A stretch of 64,000 nt of DNA from an uncultured Vampirovibrio sp. (GCA_910583875.1 CAJTXT010000005.1:62001-126000); one strand, 5' to 3'. Numbered from the stretch's first letter, positions 54,382-63,741 are shown. Notes: generated by a model from the letters alone, not told the origin. Made by a program: numbers and translations.

Positions 54382-56082
54382 GTGAAAAAGAAAATTGAAA
54401 AGAAGAAAAAAGGCATAATTCCAAAACGTGGTTTTAAGTTTCAATTACGTTCTACAATTATGTCAAACATAATGTTTGTAATGTTATTAACGGTTGTTGC
54501 AATAATGCTATCAATGTCTGCATTTGCAGTTACAATTATAAAATCAATGCAAAAAGATTTGCCAGCTGAATTCATCTCAAGTTTAAAAATTTTTAATGAA
54601 AAATACAATACATCTCAAGAATTTGAACAAAGATTATATTCTTTAAAAGACGATATAAATAATGTTATTCTAAAAAATTATAATGTAAAAGATATATATG
54701 TTTCAGATGCAAATAGAAAACCTGTTTTTACAACATTTCAAGAAGGTACTGAATATAGATACGAAACAAACAGTCCTATTTCTTTTAAATTATTAACTTC
54801 ACCAACATATACAGCTTCAAACTACAGAGCAGTATATGTACCAAAAACAATAGATGAAAAAATTAATAACAAAATTGTAAAAAAACAATATAATATTCAT
54901 TTAATAATTCCACAAGAAAATGATAAATATATAAATAGCATTAAAGATATTTCAAAAACATTATTTTGTATAATTATTGTTGCAAGTTTTATTATAGTAC
55001 TTTTCCTTTCAAGAAAAATTTCCAAACCATTATTTATAATGGAAGAAACCGTTTCTAAAATAGCAAAAGGAGACCTTTCAGGCCGTTTAGATTATACAGC
55101 TTTTGATGAAATCAACAAGCTTGTTCAATCATATAATATGATGGCAAACGCGCTTCAACGTTTATATTCTTCATTAGAAGTTCAAGTTCAAGATAAAACA
55201 AAAGAATTAAAAAGTGCATATAATGAACTTCAAAGTACACAAGCAATGATGGTTCACTCTGAAAAAATGAAATCTTTAGGTGAACTTGTAGCAGGTATTA
55301 TGCACGAGATAAATAATCCAATTAACTTTATATACGGTAACATGACTCATTTAAGCAACTATTCTAATGACTTGATTAATATAATTGAAGAATATACAAA
55401 ATATAATGAATCATTAAAACCGGAAGAAAAAGAAGACATTGAAAATTTAAAACAAGAAATAGACTATGAATTTTTAAAAACAGATTTACCTGACTTGATA
55501 AAAAGCTGTAAAGAAGGAGCTGACAGAGCAAAGAATATAATTCAAGACTTAAAGAGTTTCTCAAGAATGGAAGAAGCAACAATTACAGATGTAGACCTTC
55601 CTCATGAAATAGATACAACATTGAATATTTTGCACAACAAGATTAAAAATAAAGCAACTGTTCATAAAGAATACAATGAAAATGTTCCAAAAGTTGAAGC
55701 TTTTGGAGGTCAATTAAATCAAGTATTCATGAATATTCTTGATAATGCTGTAGGTGCAATTAAAGAAACCGGTGACATTTGGATAAGAATGAATGAAGAT
55801 AAAGATAATAAAAATCTAATAATAGAAATTGAAGATAACGGAATAGGAATGGATGAAGAAACATCAAGAAAAGTTTTCAATCCTTTCTTCACTACAAAGC
55901 CTGTGGGACAAGGAACAGGGCTTGGTATGTCAATCACCTATAAAATTATTAAAAATCATCAAGGTGATATAAGAGTTGAATCTAAGCAAAATTTGGGAAC
56001 TAAATTTATAATAAGACTTCCTATTAACATTGATAGAGAAAATTTAAACGCAAGCATGATTAGCGGAGATAATAATGGATAA
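54382..56082 (+). CDS. Membrane sensor histidine kinase with HAMP domain
   Basis: This 566-residue kinase starts at GTG 54382. A basic N-terminus precedes membrane helix 1 (about 24-48). An external sensor domain follows (about 50-190), then helix 2 (about 193-211), HAMP (to about 265), a coiled coil, a HisKA-like H-box with His307 (AGIMHEINNPINF) and HATPase with DNAVGAI, DNGIGMD and GQGTGLGMSI. Its stop overlaps the next gene's start by 8 nt, so the HD-GYP regulator is its partner. A long insert of about 55 residues follows the H-box. Confidence 0.92.
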   Translation: MKKKIEKKKKGIIPKRGFKFQLRSTIMSNIMFVMLLTVVAIMLSMSAFAVTIIKSMQKDLPAEFISSLKIFNEKYNTSQEFEQRLYSLKDDINNVILKNYNVKDIYVSDANRKPVFTTFQEGTEYRYETNSPISFKLLTSPTYTASNYRAVYVPKTIDEKINNKIVKKQYNIHLIIPQENDKYINSIKDISKTLFCIIIVASFIIVLFLSRKISKPLFIMEETVSKIAKGDLSGRLDYTAFDEINKLVQSYNMMANALQRLYSSLEVQVQDKTKELKSAYNELQSTQAMMVHSEKMKSLGELVAGIMHEINNPINFIYGNMTHLSNYSNDLINIIEEYTKYNESLKPEEKEDIENLKQEIDYEFLKTDLPDLIKSCKEGADRAKNIIQDLKSFSRMEEATITDVDLPHEIDTTLNILHNKIKNKATVHKEYNENVPKVEAFGGQLNQVFMNILDNAVGAIKETGDIWIRMNEDKDNKNLIIEIEDNGIGMDEETSRKVFNPFFTTKPVGQGTGLGMSITYKIIKNHQGDIRVESKQNLGTKFIIRLPINIDRENLNASMISGDNNG

Positions 56083-57088
56083 ATACAAAATATTAATAGT
56101 AGATGATGAACCGGATAACCTGGCATTATTATATAGAACGCTAAGAGGGAGATATGAAATTGCGAAATCCACATCTCCTGTTACAGCCCTTGAAATGCTT
56201 AGACAAGAGCATTTTCATTGCATTCTTTCTGACCATAAAATGCCAGAGATGGATGGTGTTGAATTCTTAAAAAGAAGTTATGAAATTTCACCAAATACAA
56301 TGAGATTATTAGTAACAGCATATACAGATGCAGGTATCTTAATAGATGCTATTAACTATGCAAAAATTTATAGATATATAAAGAAACCGTATAATCCGGA
56401 TGAATTAATTTTAATTGTAAATAATGCACTAGAATATTGGCAATTAAAATATGATAACAGTTCTTTGGTTAATGATTTAAAAGAATTATTTGCAGGTACA
56501 ATTACGGCAATTGTAGAAGCACTTGATGCTAAAGATTCTTATACATTAGGAAGAAGCAGAAGGGTTACTTTTTATGCCGTAAAAATAGCTAAAGCACTTC
56601 ATTTAAGTGACACAACTACTGGTAAGATTGAACTTGCAGGATTATTACACGATATAGGTATGATTGGTGTTTCTGATGACATTTTGGCAAAAGTTGAACA
56701 ATTATCAACTGAAGAATACTCAGAAATAAAAAAACACGTTGATCATAGTATAAAAATCCTTGATGATATAAAACAATTAAAGGATGTTGTCGAAATTATA
56801 AAATATCACCATGAACACTTTGATGGAAAAGGTTATCCTTACGGTAAAAAAGGAGAAGAAATTCCAATCGGTTCAAGAATTATTGCAGTTGCAGATGCGT
56901 TTGATAGTATGATAACACCAAAAGCATATAGAAATCAGGTTGTACCGTCGCAAGCTCTTGCAAGAATAAAAGAAGTAACAGGAACTCAATTTGACCCTGT
57001 TGTAGTTGAAATTTTTGAACAAATTCTTCCTGATACACTTCGTGAAATAAAAGAAGCAGAAAGAAATTTACGCGCTAAACAAGTTTAA
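56075..57088 (+). CDS. Response regulator with HD-GYP phosphodiesterase domain
   Basis: This 337-residue protein has a receiver domain (1-120) with the acidic pair in VDDEPDN, phospho-acceptor Asp53 (CILSDHKMPEMDG) and a conserved Lys in KKPYNP. An HD-GYP domain follows (about 150-330), with LLHDIGMIG and HHEHFDGKGYP. It should hydrolyse c-di-GMP when phosphorylated by the overlapping kinase. The stop codon lies in the left arm of hairpin G. Confidence 0.94.
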   Translation: MDKYKILIVDDEPDNLALLYRTLRGRYEIAKSTSPVTALEMLRQEHFHCILSDHKMPEMDGVEFLKRSYEISPNTMRLLVTAYTDAGILIDAINYAKIYRYIKKPYNPDELILIVNNALEYWQLKYDNSSLVNDLKELFAGTITAIVEALDAKDSYTLGRSRRVTFYAVKIAKALHLSDTTTGKIELAGLLHDIGMIGVSDDILAKVEQLSTEEYSEIKKHVDHSIKILDDIKQLKDVVEIIKYHHEHFDGKGYPYGKKGEEIPIGSRIIAVADAFDSMITPKAYRNQVVPSQALARIKEVTGTQFDPVVVEIFEQILPDTLREIKEAERNLRAKQV

Positions 57089-57184
57089 ATAAGAATGATA
57101 AGATTTTTTTAGTTAGAAGGCATTGTTTTCGCGTATGCAGAAAACACAGGCTTCTAACTAAAAAAATCTTATCATTCTTATTTA
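57086..57184 (+). repeat. Stop-codon hairpin with conserved core, copy G (variant core)
   Basis: The arms 57086-57119 and 57151-57184 are 34-bp perfect complements, and the left arm starts exactly at the TAA of the HD-GYP gene. The 31-nt centre begins GCATTGTTTT and ends AAAACACAGG as elsewhere, but the inner part is CGCGTATGCAG instead of TAGGAACCGCG. Sense orientation. Confidence 0.87.
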
Positions 57185-57240
57185 CTTATAATTTTGTGAT
57201 AATATAAAATAGTCAGAATTTAAATAGAGGTCTATTTTAT

Positions 57241-58968
57241 ATGAGAATGTCACAACTTTTTGTACAAACACTAAGAGAATTTCCTTCAGATGCTGAAGTA
57301 ATGAGTCATAAATTATTAGTAAGAGCAGGCTACATAAGAAAGCTTGCAAATGGTGTATATAACTATTTACCATTAATGTGGCGAGTATTAAAAAAAGTTG
57401 AAAATATAATAAGAGAAGAAATGGATGCAGCAGGTGCTCAAGAACTATTAATGCCCTTCGTGCAGCCTGCAGAATTATGGCAAGACTCGGGGCGCTGGGA
57501 AGTATATGGTAAAGAACTAATGCGTTTAAAAGATAGACACAATCGTGAAATGTGTTTAGCACCAACTCATGAAGAAGTTGTAACCGCTGTAGCAAAAGAA
57601 GGTGTTCGTTCTTATAAACAATTGCCTTTAAATCTATATCACATTCAATTAAAATTTAGAGATGAAATAAGACCTCGTTTCGGTTTATTAAGAGGACGTG
57701 AATTTATAATGAAAGACGCATACAGCTTTGATGCCGATGAAGAAGGTCTTGATAAATCTTATGAAATTATGGCAAAAGCTTATACTAGAATTTTTGAAAG
57801 ATGCGGCTTAGAAACAAAAATGGTTCAATCTGATACAGGTGCTATAGGCGGAAGTGTTTCTCACGAATATATGGTGCTTGTAAATGAAGATACAGAAAAC
57901 AACGCTGGTGAAAATGATGTATTCTATTGCACAAAATGTGGTTATAGCGCAAATTCAAATCATGCTGTTTCTATTTTAAATCCAGCTGAAACAGATGGTA
58001 AATTCGAAAAAGCAGAAATCATAGATACACCTAACGCACATTCAATTGAAGAACTTGCAAAATTATTAAAGGTTCCTGCAAGCGTAATTTGTAAATGCTT
58101 AATATATGTTGTTGACGGTAAATATGTTGCAGCCTTAATTAGAGGTGATAAGACTGTTGAAGAAACAAAATTAATGAACGCTTTTGCCGGAAATGATATT
58201 CGTATTGCACGAAATGACGAAATTGAAGAAATTATGAAGGCTTCCGGTTTTAACGCAATAGCAGGATTTATTGGGCCAAAAGGATTAAAGAACGTTCAAA
58301 TAATTGCAGATGAAACAGTAAAAGAACTCAAAAACTTTGTTATCGGTATAAATCAGACAGACAAACACTTAGTAGGTGCTAATTGGGGCGTAGATGTTGA
58401 ATTACCTGAAAAGATTGCCGATATCAGATTAGTAGAAAAAAATGATAAATGTGTTGATTGCGGTGCTGAATTAAAAGTCACAAAAGGTATTGAAGTTGGA
58501 AACATCTTTAAACTCGGAACAAAATATTCAAAAGCAATGAATGCAACATTTACAGATAAAGACGGTAAAGAAAGACCATTCATAATGGGCTGTTACGGTA
58601 TTGGTGTTACAAGAACAGCTGCTGCCGCTGTTGAAAGACACCATGATGAATTTGGTATTAAATGGCCTTTAGCAATTGCACCTTATACAGTTGTTATTGT
58701 TCCAGTAAGCGATCAAGATGAAACTCAAATGAAAGTTGCAGAAGAAATGTACAAAAAACTTTTAGATGCAAAGGTTGAAGTTCTTCTTGATGATAGAAGT
58801 GAAAGAGCTGGTGTTAAATTAAAAGATGCTGATTTAATCGGTATTCCGTTTAGAATTACTGTTGGTAAAACAATTAAAGACGGACTTGTTGAATTTAAAA
58901 CACGTGCTACAAATGAAATGGTAACAATTACTCCGGATGAAGCTGTTGAACGAATTTTAGCATTATAA
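57241..58968 (+). CDS. proS: Prolyl-tRNA synthetase, bacterial type
   Basis: This 575-residue class II synthetase charges tRNA-Pro. Visible motifs are motif 2 in FRDEIRPRFGLLRGREFIMK (about 140-158), an editing (INS) domain inserted at about 225-405, motif 3 in GCYGIGVTRTAAA (about 443) and the C-terminal anticodon-binding domain (VVIVPVSDQDET onward). The length is typical. It is preceded by hairpin G and followed by a MITE-like repeat. Confidence 0.97.
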   Translation: MRMSQLFVQTLREFPSDAEVMSHKLLVRAGYIRKLANGVYNYLPLMWRVLKKVENIIREEMDAAGAQELLMPFVQPAELWQDSGRWEVYGKELMRLKDRHNREMCLAPTHEEVVTAVAKEGVRSYKQLPLNLYHIQLKFRDEIRPRFGLLRGREFIMKDAYSFDADEEGLDKSYEIMAKAYTRIFERCGLETKMVQSDTGAIGGSVSHEYMVLVNEDTENNAGENDVFYCTKCGYSANSNHAVSILNPAETDGKFEKAEIIDTPNAHSIEELAKLLKVPASVICKCLIYVVDGKYVAALIRGDKTVEETKLMNAFAGNDIRIARNDEIEEIMKASGFNAIAGFIGPKGLKNVQIIADETVKELKNFVIGINQTDKHLVGANWGVDVELPEKIADIRLVEKNDKCVDCGAELKVTKGIEVGNIFKLGTKYSKAMNATFTDKDGKERPFIMGCYGIGVTRTAAAAVERHHDEFGIKWPLAIAPYTVVIVPVSDQDETQMKVAEEMYKKLLDAKVEVLLDDRSERAGVKLKDADLIGIPFRITVGKTIKDGLVEFKTRATNEMVTITPDEAVERILAL

Positions 58969-58980
58969 AAAGAAAAAACA

Positions 58981-59129
58981 GAAAATATATACAATTTTAC
59001 ACTAAAATTACTGAATTTGTCACCCTGAACTTGTTTCAGGGTCTTACAAATGGTAAGATTCCGAAACAAGTTCGGAATGACATTATGACTATCTTTTGAG
59101 TCAATTTAGTGTAAATTTATATATAATTC
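58981..59129. repeat. MITE-like repeat, copy 6 (complete, short)
   Basis: A 149-bp element sits between proS and the next gene. Ends: GAAAATATATACAATTTTAC and the inverted GTAAATTTATATATAATTC. Inside are one CCCTG-type palindrome and one TTCCG-type palindrome without the nested module. It is probably the simplest form of the element. Confidence 0.8.
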
Positions 59130-59237
59130 CTATTTTTTATTTTTGCTATTTATTCTTATCATTTCTTCATAAAATCCAATTTTTTAACAAAATTTTTCCT
59201 TTAATTTCGTTCATGCAAAAAGTAGAAGGTATATATT

Positions 59238-60266
59238 TTGATTACAATTTCCCCTGCTTTACATACAAAAACATATAACATATATAATAATCCGGCATCC
59301 GGATTATCTAAACCAATGCAAAGTTTTAAAGGAAATGATACATCAGATATAGTTTCGCAAGGGGATAAAGCATTAAACGAAAATAATTTTTCTAAAGCTT
59401 TAGAAGCTTATCAACAAGCAAACAAACTAAACCCTGATGATATTAATATTTATAGAAAAATGGCAAAAGCAAATTTTGGTTTAAAAGATTATGCTTCTGC
59501 CGAAAACAATTTTTCCGTTTATTTAGAGAAAAAACCGGAAGATGTTGATTGCTTAATTGAATTAGGTGAAACACAAAGACAAGCAGGATTTTATCAAAAA
59601 GCCTTAAGTAATTTTGAAAAAGCACATAATATAGATAAATCTAATGATTTAGCTCAAAGAAGCATTTTAGAAACTAAGAATAATATTTTAGCAATATATT
59701 CACCGGAACGAGCAAAAGTAGAAAAAATGGCTTATGCTTCAAATAATTTAAGAGAAGCATTAAATATGACTGTACAATATTTAACACCTGCATTTATGAA
59801 AGATATGCAAGATGTGTCTATTTCTTTTGGCGAAACAGCACAAATGGGCGGAACTTCTAATATTGCTCAGTATGAAAATTATAAAAATGCTATTACTATA
59901 TCAAATTCATATATCTATGCTGCACCGCAAGTTATTGCAGCATATTTAACACACGAATCAATTCACGCAAAAGATAAAGATCCATATACATCAATACGCG
60001 AAGAACAAGATGCCTATGAAGTTGCAACAAAGTTTTGGATTAATCACTCAAATGGAGTAAGCGATCCGGAAATGGATTATGCAAAAGATTTATACTTAAA
60101 ATCTCCGGCAGCATTAAGTTCAAGAGTTGAAGAAATATACACACTACGAGACCCTTCAATAGCAAAAACATCTCCAAATCATCCACCTGAGAAGAAATTT
60201 CATTTTAATACCTCAAAGAAAAAAGCTGCTTCACAATCTATAAAAGAATATAATGTTATTGCATAA
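59238..60266 (+). CDS. TPR protein with HExxH metalloprotease-like domain and Phe-x-Gly tag
   Basis: This protein starts at TTG 59238 after AGAAGG and has 342 residues. The N-terminus ends in MQSFKG (Phe30-Lys-Gly32). Residues 35-150 are three TPR repeats (ALNENNFSKALEAYQQANKL and following). The C-terminal half has THESIHAKD, an HExxH zinc motif, followed by a possible third ligand in EEQDAY. There is no signal peptide. It could be a TPR-guided protease; activity is unproven. It is convergent with another tagged gene across a terminator. Confidence 0.6.
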   Translation: MITISPALHTKTYNIYNNPASGLSKPMQSFKGNDTSDIVSQGDKALNENNFSKALEAYQQANKLNPDDINIYRKMAKANFGLKDYASAENNFSVYLEKKPEDVDCLIELGETQRQAGFYQKALSNFEKAHNIDKSNDLAQRSILETKNNILAIYSPERAKVEKMAYASNNLREALNMTVQYLTPAFMKDMQDVSISFGETAQMGGTSNIAQYENYKNAITISNSYIYAAPQVIAAYLTHESIHAKDKDPYTSIREEQDAYEVATKFWINHSNGVSDPEMDYAKDLYLKSPAALSSRVEEIYTLRDPSIAKTSPNHPPEKKFHFNTSKKKAASQSIKEYNVIA

Positions 60267-60297
60267 AAGCCTGTAAAACTTAAGTTTTACAGGCTTT
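60266..60297. terminator. Bidirectional intrinsic terminator
   Basis: AAAGCCTGTAAAACTT and AAGTTTTACAGGCTTT form a perfect 16-bp palindrome between two convergent genes. It starts within the stop codon of the left gene. Confidence 0.85.
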
Positions 60298-60301
60298 AAG
60301 C

Positions 60302-61435
60302 TTATTTAGATGTCTTTTCTGTATCACCTTCAGGGTTAACCGAAATTTTAACTTGCCCTTTAGATACTTCAAATATAGTTTCCGTTGCATATGCAACATA
60401 ATTTCTATATTTCTTTTTTCTAATTTTTTTGTCTTTAATCAATTTATCAACATGTTCAAAATAAGATTGCATATACTTTATTCGATTTTCTTTATCTTCA
60501 CACAACCATTGAAGAAATGGTTTATTTCCCTTCTTAGAATTACATCCGCTATGCATTGACATATAATTACTAATATCATCATGGTTATTTTCAATATCAT
60601 ATGCAAGAATATGGTCAGTATTTGCTACTGAAGTAGATACTAATCTGGAAGCAATTTCATCTGATGACCAAGCTTCTCCATGTTTATTTTTACCGGAATA
60701 TTTAACTATCCAAGCCGAATTCATATCAGAAGAAACAGGGAATTCACTTGCCAGTTGTTGTAATTTTTTAGTTTTATGAGGGTTCGAAAGATTTATTTTA
60801 CTAATATCTTCTAACATTATTTTACGTCTAAAAGGAGCTTCTTCATTATTTTTATATATATGACTTTGTATTCCTTTTGCTTTTTTTAACAATAATTCTT
60901 TTTCCTCAGAAGGAAGACTATTTGCTAATGCCTTTATTTTTTGGACTTGTCTTTTTTGTATCTCTTGTAATTGAGGTAATTTGGCATCTCTTAACTTACA
61001 TACAAGACTTCTAATATCTTTTTCTCCAGAAAAATCTGCCATACGAAGAAGTTCATAATAAACACTTTTTTCAACTGGACGCATATAATCAGTATATTGA
61101 CCCATATAATCCAATTGTTCTTCCGGAGGAAGTTCTGAAAGGTCATTTTTTATTTTATGAAACAATGTTTTATTCATCATCTTTTGTCCACAAGCAGGAC
61201 AAGGAACATCATTAAACTTTGAAACTAAGAAATCACCGGAATATTCTTTCAAATTATGTCTGGAGGTTGAAACTTTTCTTTCTGTACCAGTAAAGCTCAA
61301 AGGATAATAAAAAACATTACTCAATTCTTTTATTTGAGCAGTTTGAGGATTACTAATCGGATTTTGAACAACTTGCGGTTTTACATAACTATTTTTGTAA
61401 AAACCGATAGAATTAATTACAGGGTTAATTTTCAT
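60302..61435 (-). CDS. HNH-like nuclease with N-terminal Phe-x-Gly tag
   Basis: This 377-residue protein starts after AGGTAAG. The N-terminus MKINPVINSIGFYKN is Asn/Val/Pro-rich and leads to LSFTG (Phe48-Thr-Gly50). Then come CPAC (Cys79, Cys82), a helical region of about 190 residues and a block TDHILAYDIENNHDDISNYM then SGCNSKKGNKPF. That order (Cys pair, DH, N, CN-x-x-K) is that of an HNH nuclease with a long insert. There is no signal peptide. A cytoplasmic or exported nuclease is possible. Confidence 0.55.
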   Translation of the reverse strand: MKINPVINSIGFYKNSYVKPQVVQNPISNPQTAQIKELSNVFYYPLSFTGTERKVSTSRHNLKEYSGDFLVSKFNDVPCPACGQKMMNKTLFHKIKNDLSELPPEEQLDYMGQYTDYMRPVEKSVYYELLRMADFSGEKDIRSLVCKLRDAKLPQLQEIQKRQVQKIKALANSLPSEEKELLLKKAKGIQSHIYKNNEEAPFRRKIMLEDISKINLSNPHKTKKLQQLASEFPVSSDMNSAWIVKYSGKNKHGEAWSSDEIASRLVSTSVANTDHILAYDIENNHDDISNYMSMHSGCNSKKGNKPFLQWLCEDKENRIKYMQSYFEHVDKLIKDKKIRKKKYRNYVAYATETIFEVSKGQVKISVNPEGDTEKTSK

Positions 61436-61746
61436 ACTTACCTATCATGCATGCATAATATCTTTATTACATGAAAACAGAAAATGATTTTTTTTGTCAA
61501 CTTCAGTTACATTTTGTAAAGTTGAATTTTTTCAATTATTTTTTTTGACATTTGGAATAAAAAAATATCATTTTAAAAAAAAATACACTTGTTTTTAAAA
61601 GAAGTGCATTCATTTTTGACAAAATTGTTGCTTTTTTTAAAACAAATCTTCTTAACACGATAAATTAAATAGCAAATAAATTTGTTTTTATACTTTAACT
61701 TGATATTATTGCTTATGGTCGAACATGTTAAAAGGTAAGAAGCAAA
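61436..61746. other. AT-rich divergent intergenic region
   Basis: About 310 nt separate two divergent tagged genes. It is rich in A and T runs, with TTGACA hexamers at 61545-61550 and 61616-61621. A weak hairpin (CACTT..AAGTG) lies near 61588-61608. No ORF or repeat of the two families is visible. It presumably holds both promoters, but I cannot place them with confidence. Confidence 0.4.
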
Positions 61747-63465
61747 TTGAAAATATCACAAATTAGTAACAACACTCCTTGTAAAAATAATCAAACATTA
61801 AACAAAAAAAATAATAATAACTATAATACAAATCCAAAATTCCAAGGTGGAGCCATCGATACAGCTTTTAACTTGTTAGACAAAGGATTTAGCGTTCTTG
61901 ATAAAAATGCAATGATACAAGTCTCCTTCGTAGATACAGTTTCAACAAATATTCCAAGAACATTAGTTGATTTAAAGACAGGTATTGCAGCTGCATTTGA
62001 AACCTGCCGACGTGAATTTTCAGGCTTATTTGTAAACTGTTTAATGCCAGGGTTAGTAGTAAAAGGCTTAGCACATGTTCTTCCAAAAGCTGCTGAATTA
62101 CAAGGTACTGATGTAGTCGGTTCTTGGGCAAACGGTGATGCTATTGATAAATTAAAAGGTGTATATAAACAAGCACAAGAATCAGGTGCTAGAGATAAAA
62201 CAAAAGTTTATGTTGAAAAAGCATTAGGTTCATTAGAAGGTCTTGACGGCAAAAATTGGATTAAATTTGCAGATAAAGCAGCTGCACCGGAATATCAAGA
62301 AGCTATTAACAATGTTGTTAAAGCTATATCTTCAAATGGCAGCGAAAAGAAAACATTATTAAAACAAGCTCAAACAAAACTTGCTTCTGTAACAAAAGCA
62401 GAAAGTATATTAAGATTTAATGGCAAAGCACAAGCAAATCTTGAAGAAACTCTTCGTGATGTTGTTGACTTAGGTTCTAAATTTAATGCTGTAAAAGAAA
62501 AAGCAGTTAAAGGACTTGGTGAATCTGTTGATGATGCTGCAAGAAATGCAAATATTTCTCAAGCTATTGATAAATATGGCTCATCATTAAAAGGATTTGT
62601 TAATAAGAAGAGCTTAATAGGTCTTGGAATTGTTATTGGTATTGCGGTAAGCATTCAAACAATCAACCGTGCAATTACAAGAAAACAATTTAATGCAGAA
62701 GGCGCACCAATCTACAAAGATTTTGGTAAAAAAGATACAACACAAAAAATGGATGAAAAGCAAAAGAAAACCTTCTTTGCGAAGAAACTTGCTTCTGCTG
62801 CTGGAATGTATGGCTTAGCTGCTGCTTCAATGATGAAGAAACCGTCTTTAGGAATGTTCCAATTCTCAGGTATATTCCCAACAATGGATCAATGCAGATG
62901 GATTGCTGCTTCTACATTTGCAAGCAGAATGATGGGCGCTGAAGATGAAAACGAATTGAGAGAAACAACTATAAGAGATATAGCTTCCTTCTCCGGATTA
63001 TACTTCCTTGGCGATTATGTTAAAAAGGCTGCTGCATCAGGCATAGAAGCATTATCAAGAACAAAACAAGGTTCTAAATTATTAGGTGAGAATGTTGTAT
63101 TACTAAACCGTAAGAAAGAAATTGCAAAACCTGTACTTGAAAACGGCGCTTCATTTGCTAAGAAAGCTGCTGCACAAGCTGGATACCGTGCAAAACAACT
63201 TGGAAACTGGATTAAGAATACAGACCTTAAATCAGCTGCTGAAGTTGCAAATACTAAGACACGCAACCTAAGAAATATTTGCCGTGTAGCAGATATTGCC
63301 TTCTCTATAGTAATGCTTGGTATTTTACTTCCGAAATACAATCGTTCTGTTACAGAAAAGAAAGTTGCCGCAGCAAAAAAACAAGAAGAAATGCAAAAAC
63401 GTGCAATGTTTAATTATTCAACTGTAGAACAAACACCTGAAATTTTTAAAAGTTTAATAAAATAA
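61747..63465 (+). CDS. Large Phe-x-Gly-tagged protein with membrane helices, unknown
   Basis: This 572-residue protein starts at TTG 61747 (AAAGG upstream). The N-terminus is a striking Asn/Lys stretch (MKISQISNNTPCKNNQTLN onward) ending in NPKFQGG (Phe32-Gln-Gly34). The body has hydrophobic helices near 90-115, 288-310 (LIGLGIVIGIAVSIQTI), 345-362 and 517-535, with Ala/Lys-rich helices between them. There is no standard signal peptide. It resembles a membrane-inserted or envelope scaffold protein. I do not recognise a family. Confidence 0.55.
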   Translation: MKISQISNNTPCKNNQTLNKKNNNNYNTNPKFQGGAIDTAFNLLDKGFSVLDKNAMIQVSFVDTVSTNIPRTLVDLKTGIAAAFETCRREFSGLFVNCLMPGLVVKGLAHVLPKAAELQGTDVVGSWANGDAIDKLKGVYKQAQESGARDKTKVYVEKALGSLEGLDGKNWIKFADKAAAPEYQEAINNVVKAISSNGSEKKTLLKQAQTKLASVTKAESILRFNGKAQANLEETLRDVVDLGSKFNAVKEKAVKGLGESVDDAARNANISQAIDKYGSSLKGFVNKKSLIGLGIVIGIAVSIQTINRAITRKQFNAEGAPIYKDFGKKDTTQKMDEKQKKTFFAKKLASAAGMYGLAAASMMKKPSLGMFQFSGIFPTMDQCRWIAASTFASRMMGAEDENELRETTIRDIASFSGLYFLGDYVKKAAASGIEALSRTKQGSKLLGENVVLLNRKKEIAKPVLENGASFAKKAAAQAGYRAKQLGNWIKNTDLKSAAEVANTKTRNLRNICRVADIAFSIVMLGILLPKYNRSVTEKKVAAAKKQEEMQKRAMFNYSTVEQTPEIFKSLIK

Positions 63466-63472
63466 AATTTGG

Positions 63473-63671
63473 GAATTATATAGAAATTTACAATAAACAT
63501 GTTCAGAATATAGTCATAATGTCATTCCGAACTTGTTTCGGAATCTTACCAATTGTAAGACTCTGTGGGGAACTAGGCATTTTTCACAAAATCACAGATT
63601 TTAGAAAAAGTTGTCAAACAAGTTTATGGTAACGACTTCAACTTTTTTAGTGTAAAGTTATACATAATTTC
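63473..63671. repeat. MITE-like repeat, copy 7 (complete)
   Basis: A 199-bp element with ends GAATTATATAGAAATTTAC and the inverted GTAAAGTTATACATAATTTC. Inside are one TTCCG-type palindrome and one unit opened by the nested module. It fills most of the gene-free stretch 63466-63804; the rest is a promoter region. Confidence 0.8.
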
Positions 63672-63741
63672 TTAAATTTTTTTTAAAATTTCAAAAAAAT
63701 GCGCAAAAAATTTTTTGTTCATGTTTTGTATTAACGGCTAG

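Noticed and set aside
9546..57184. CRISPR array
   Set aside because: Repeats are dispersed singly between genes with no regular spacers, and no cas gene is in the window.
58725..59069. Minus-strand ORF of 114 codons
   Set aside because: It runs antisense through proS and into a repeat; composition and position show it is a shadow.
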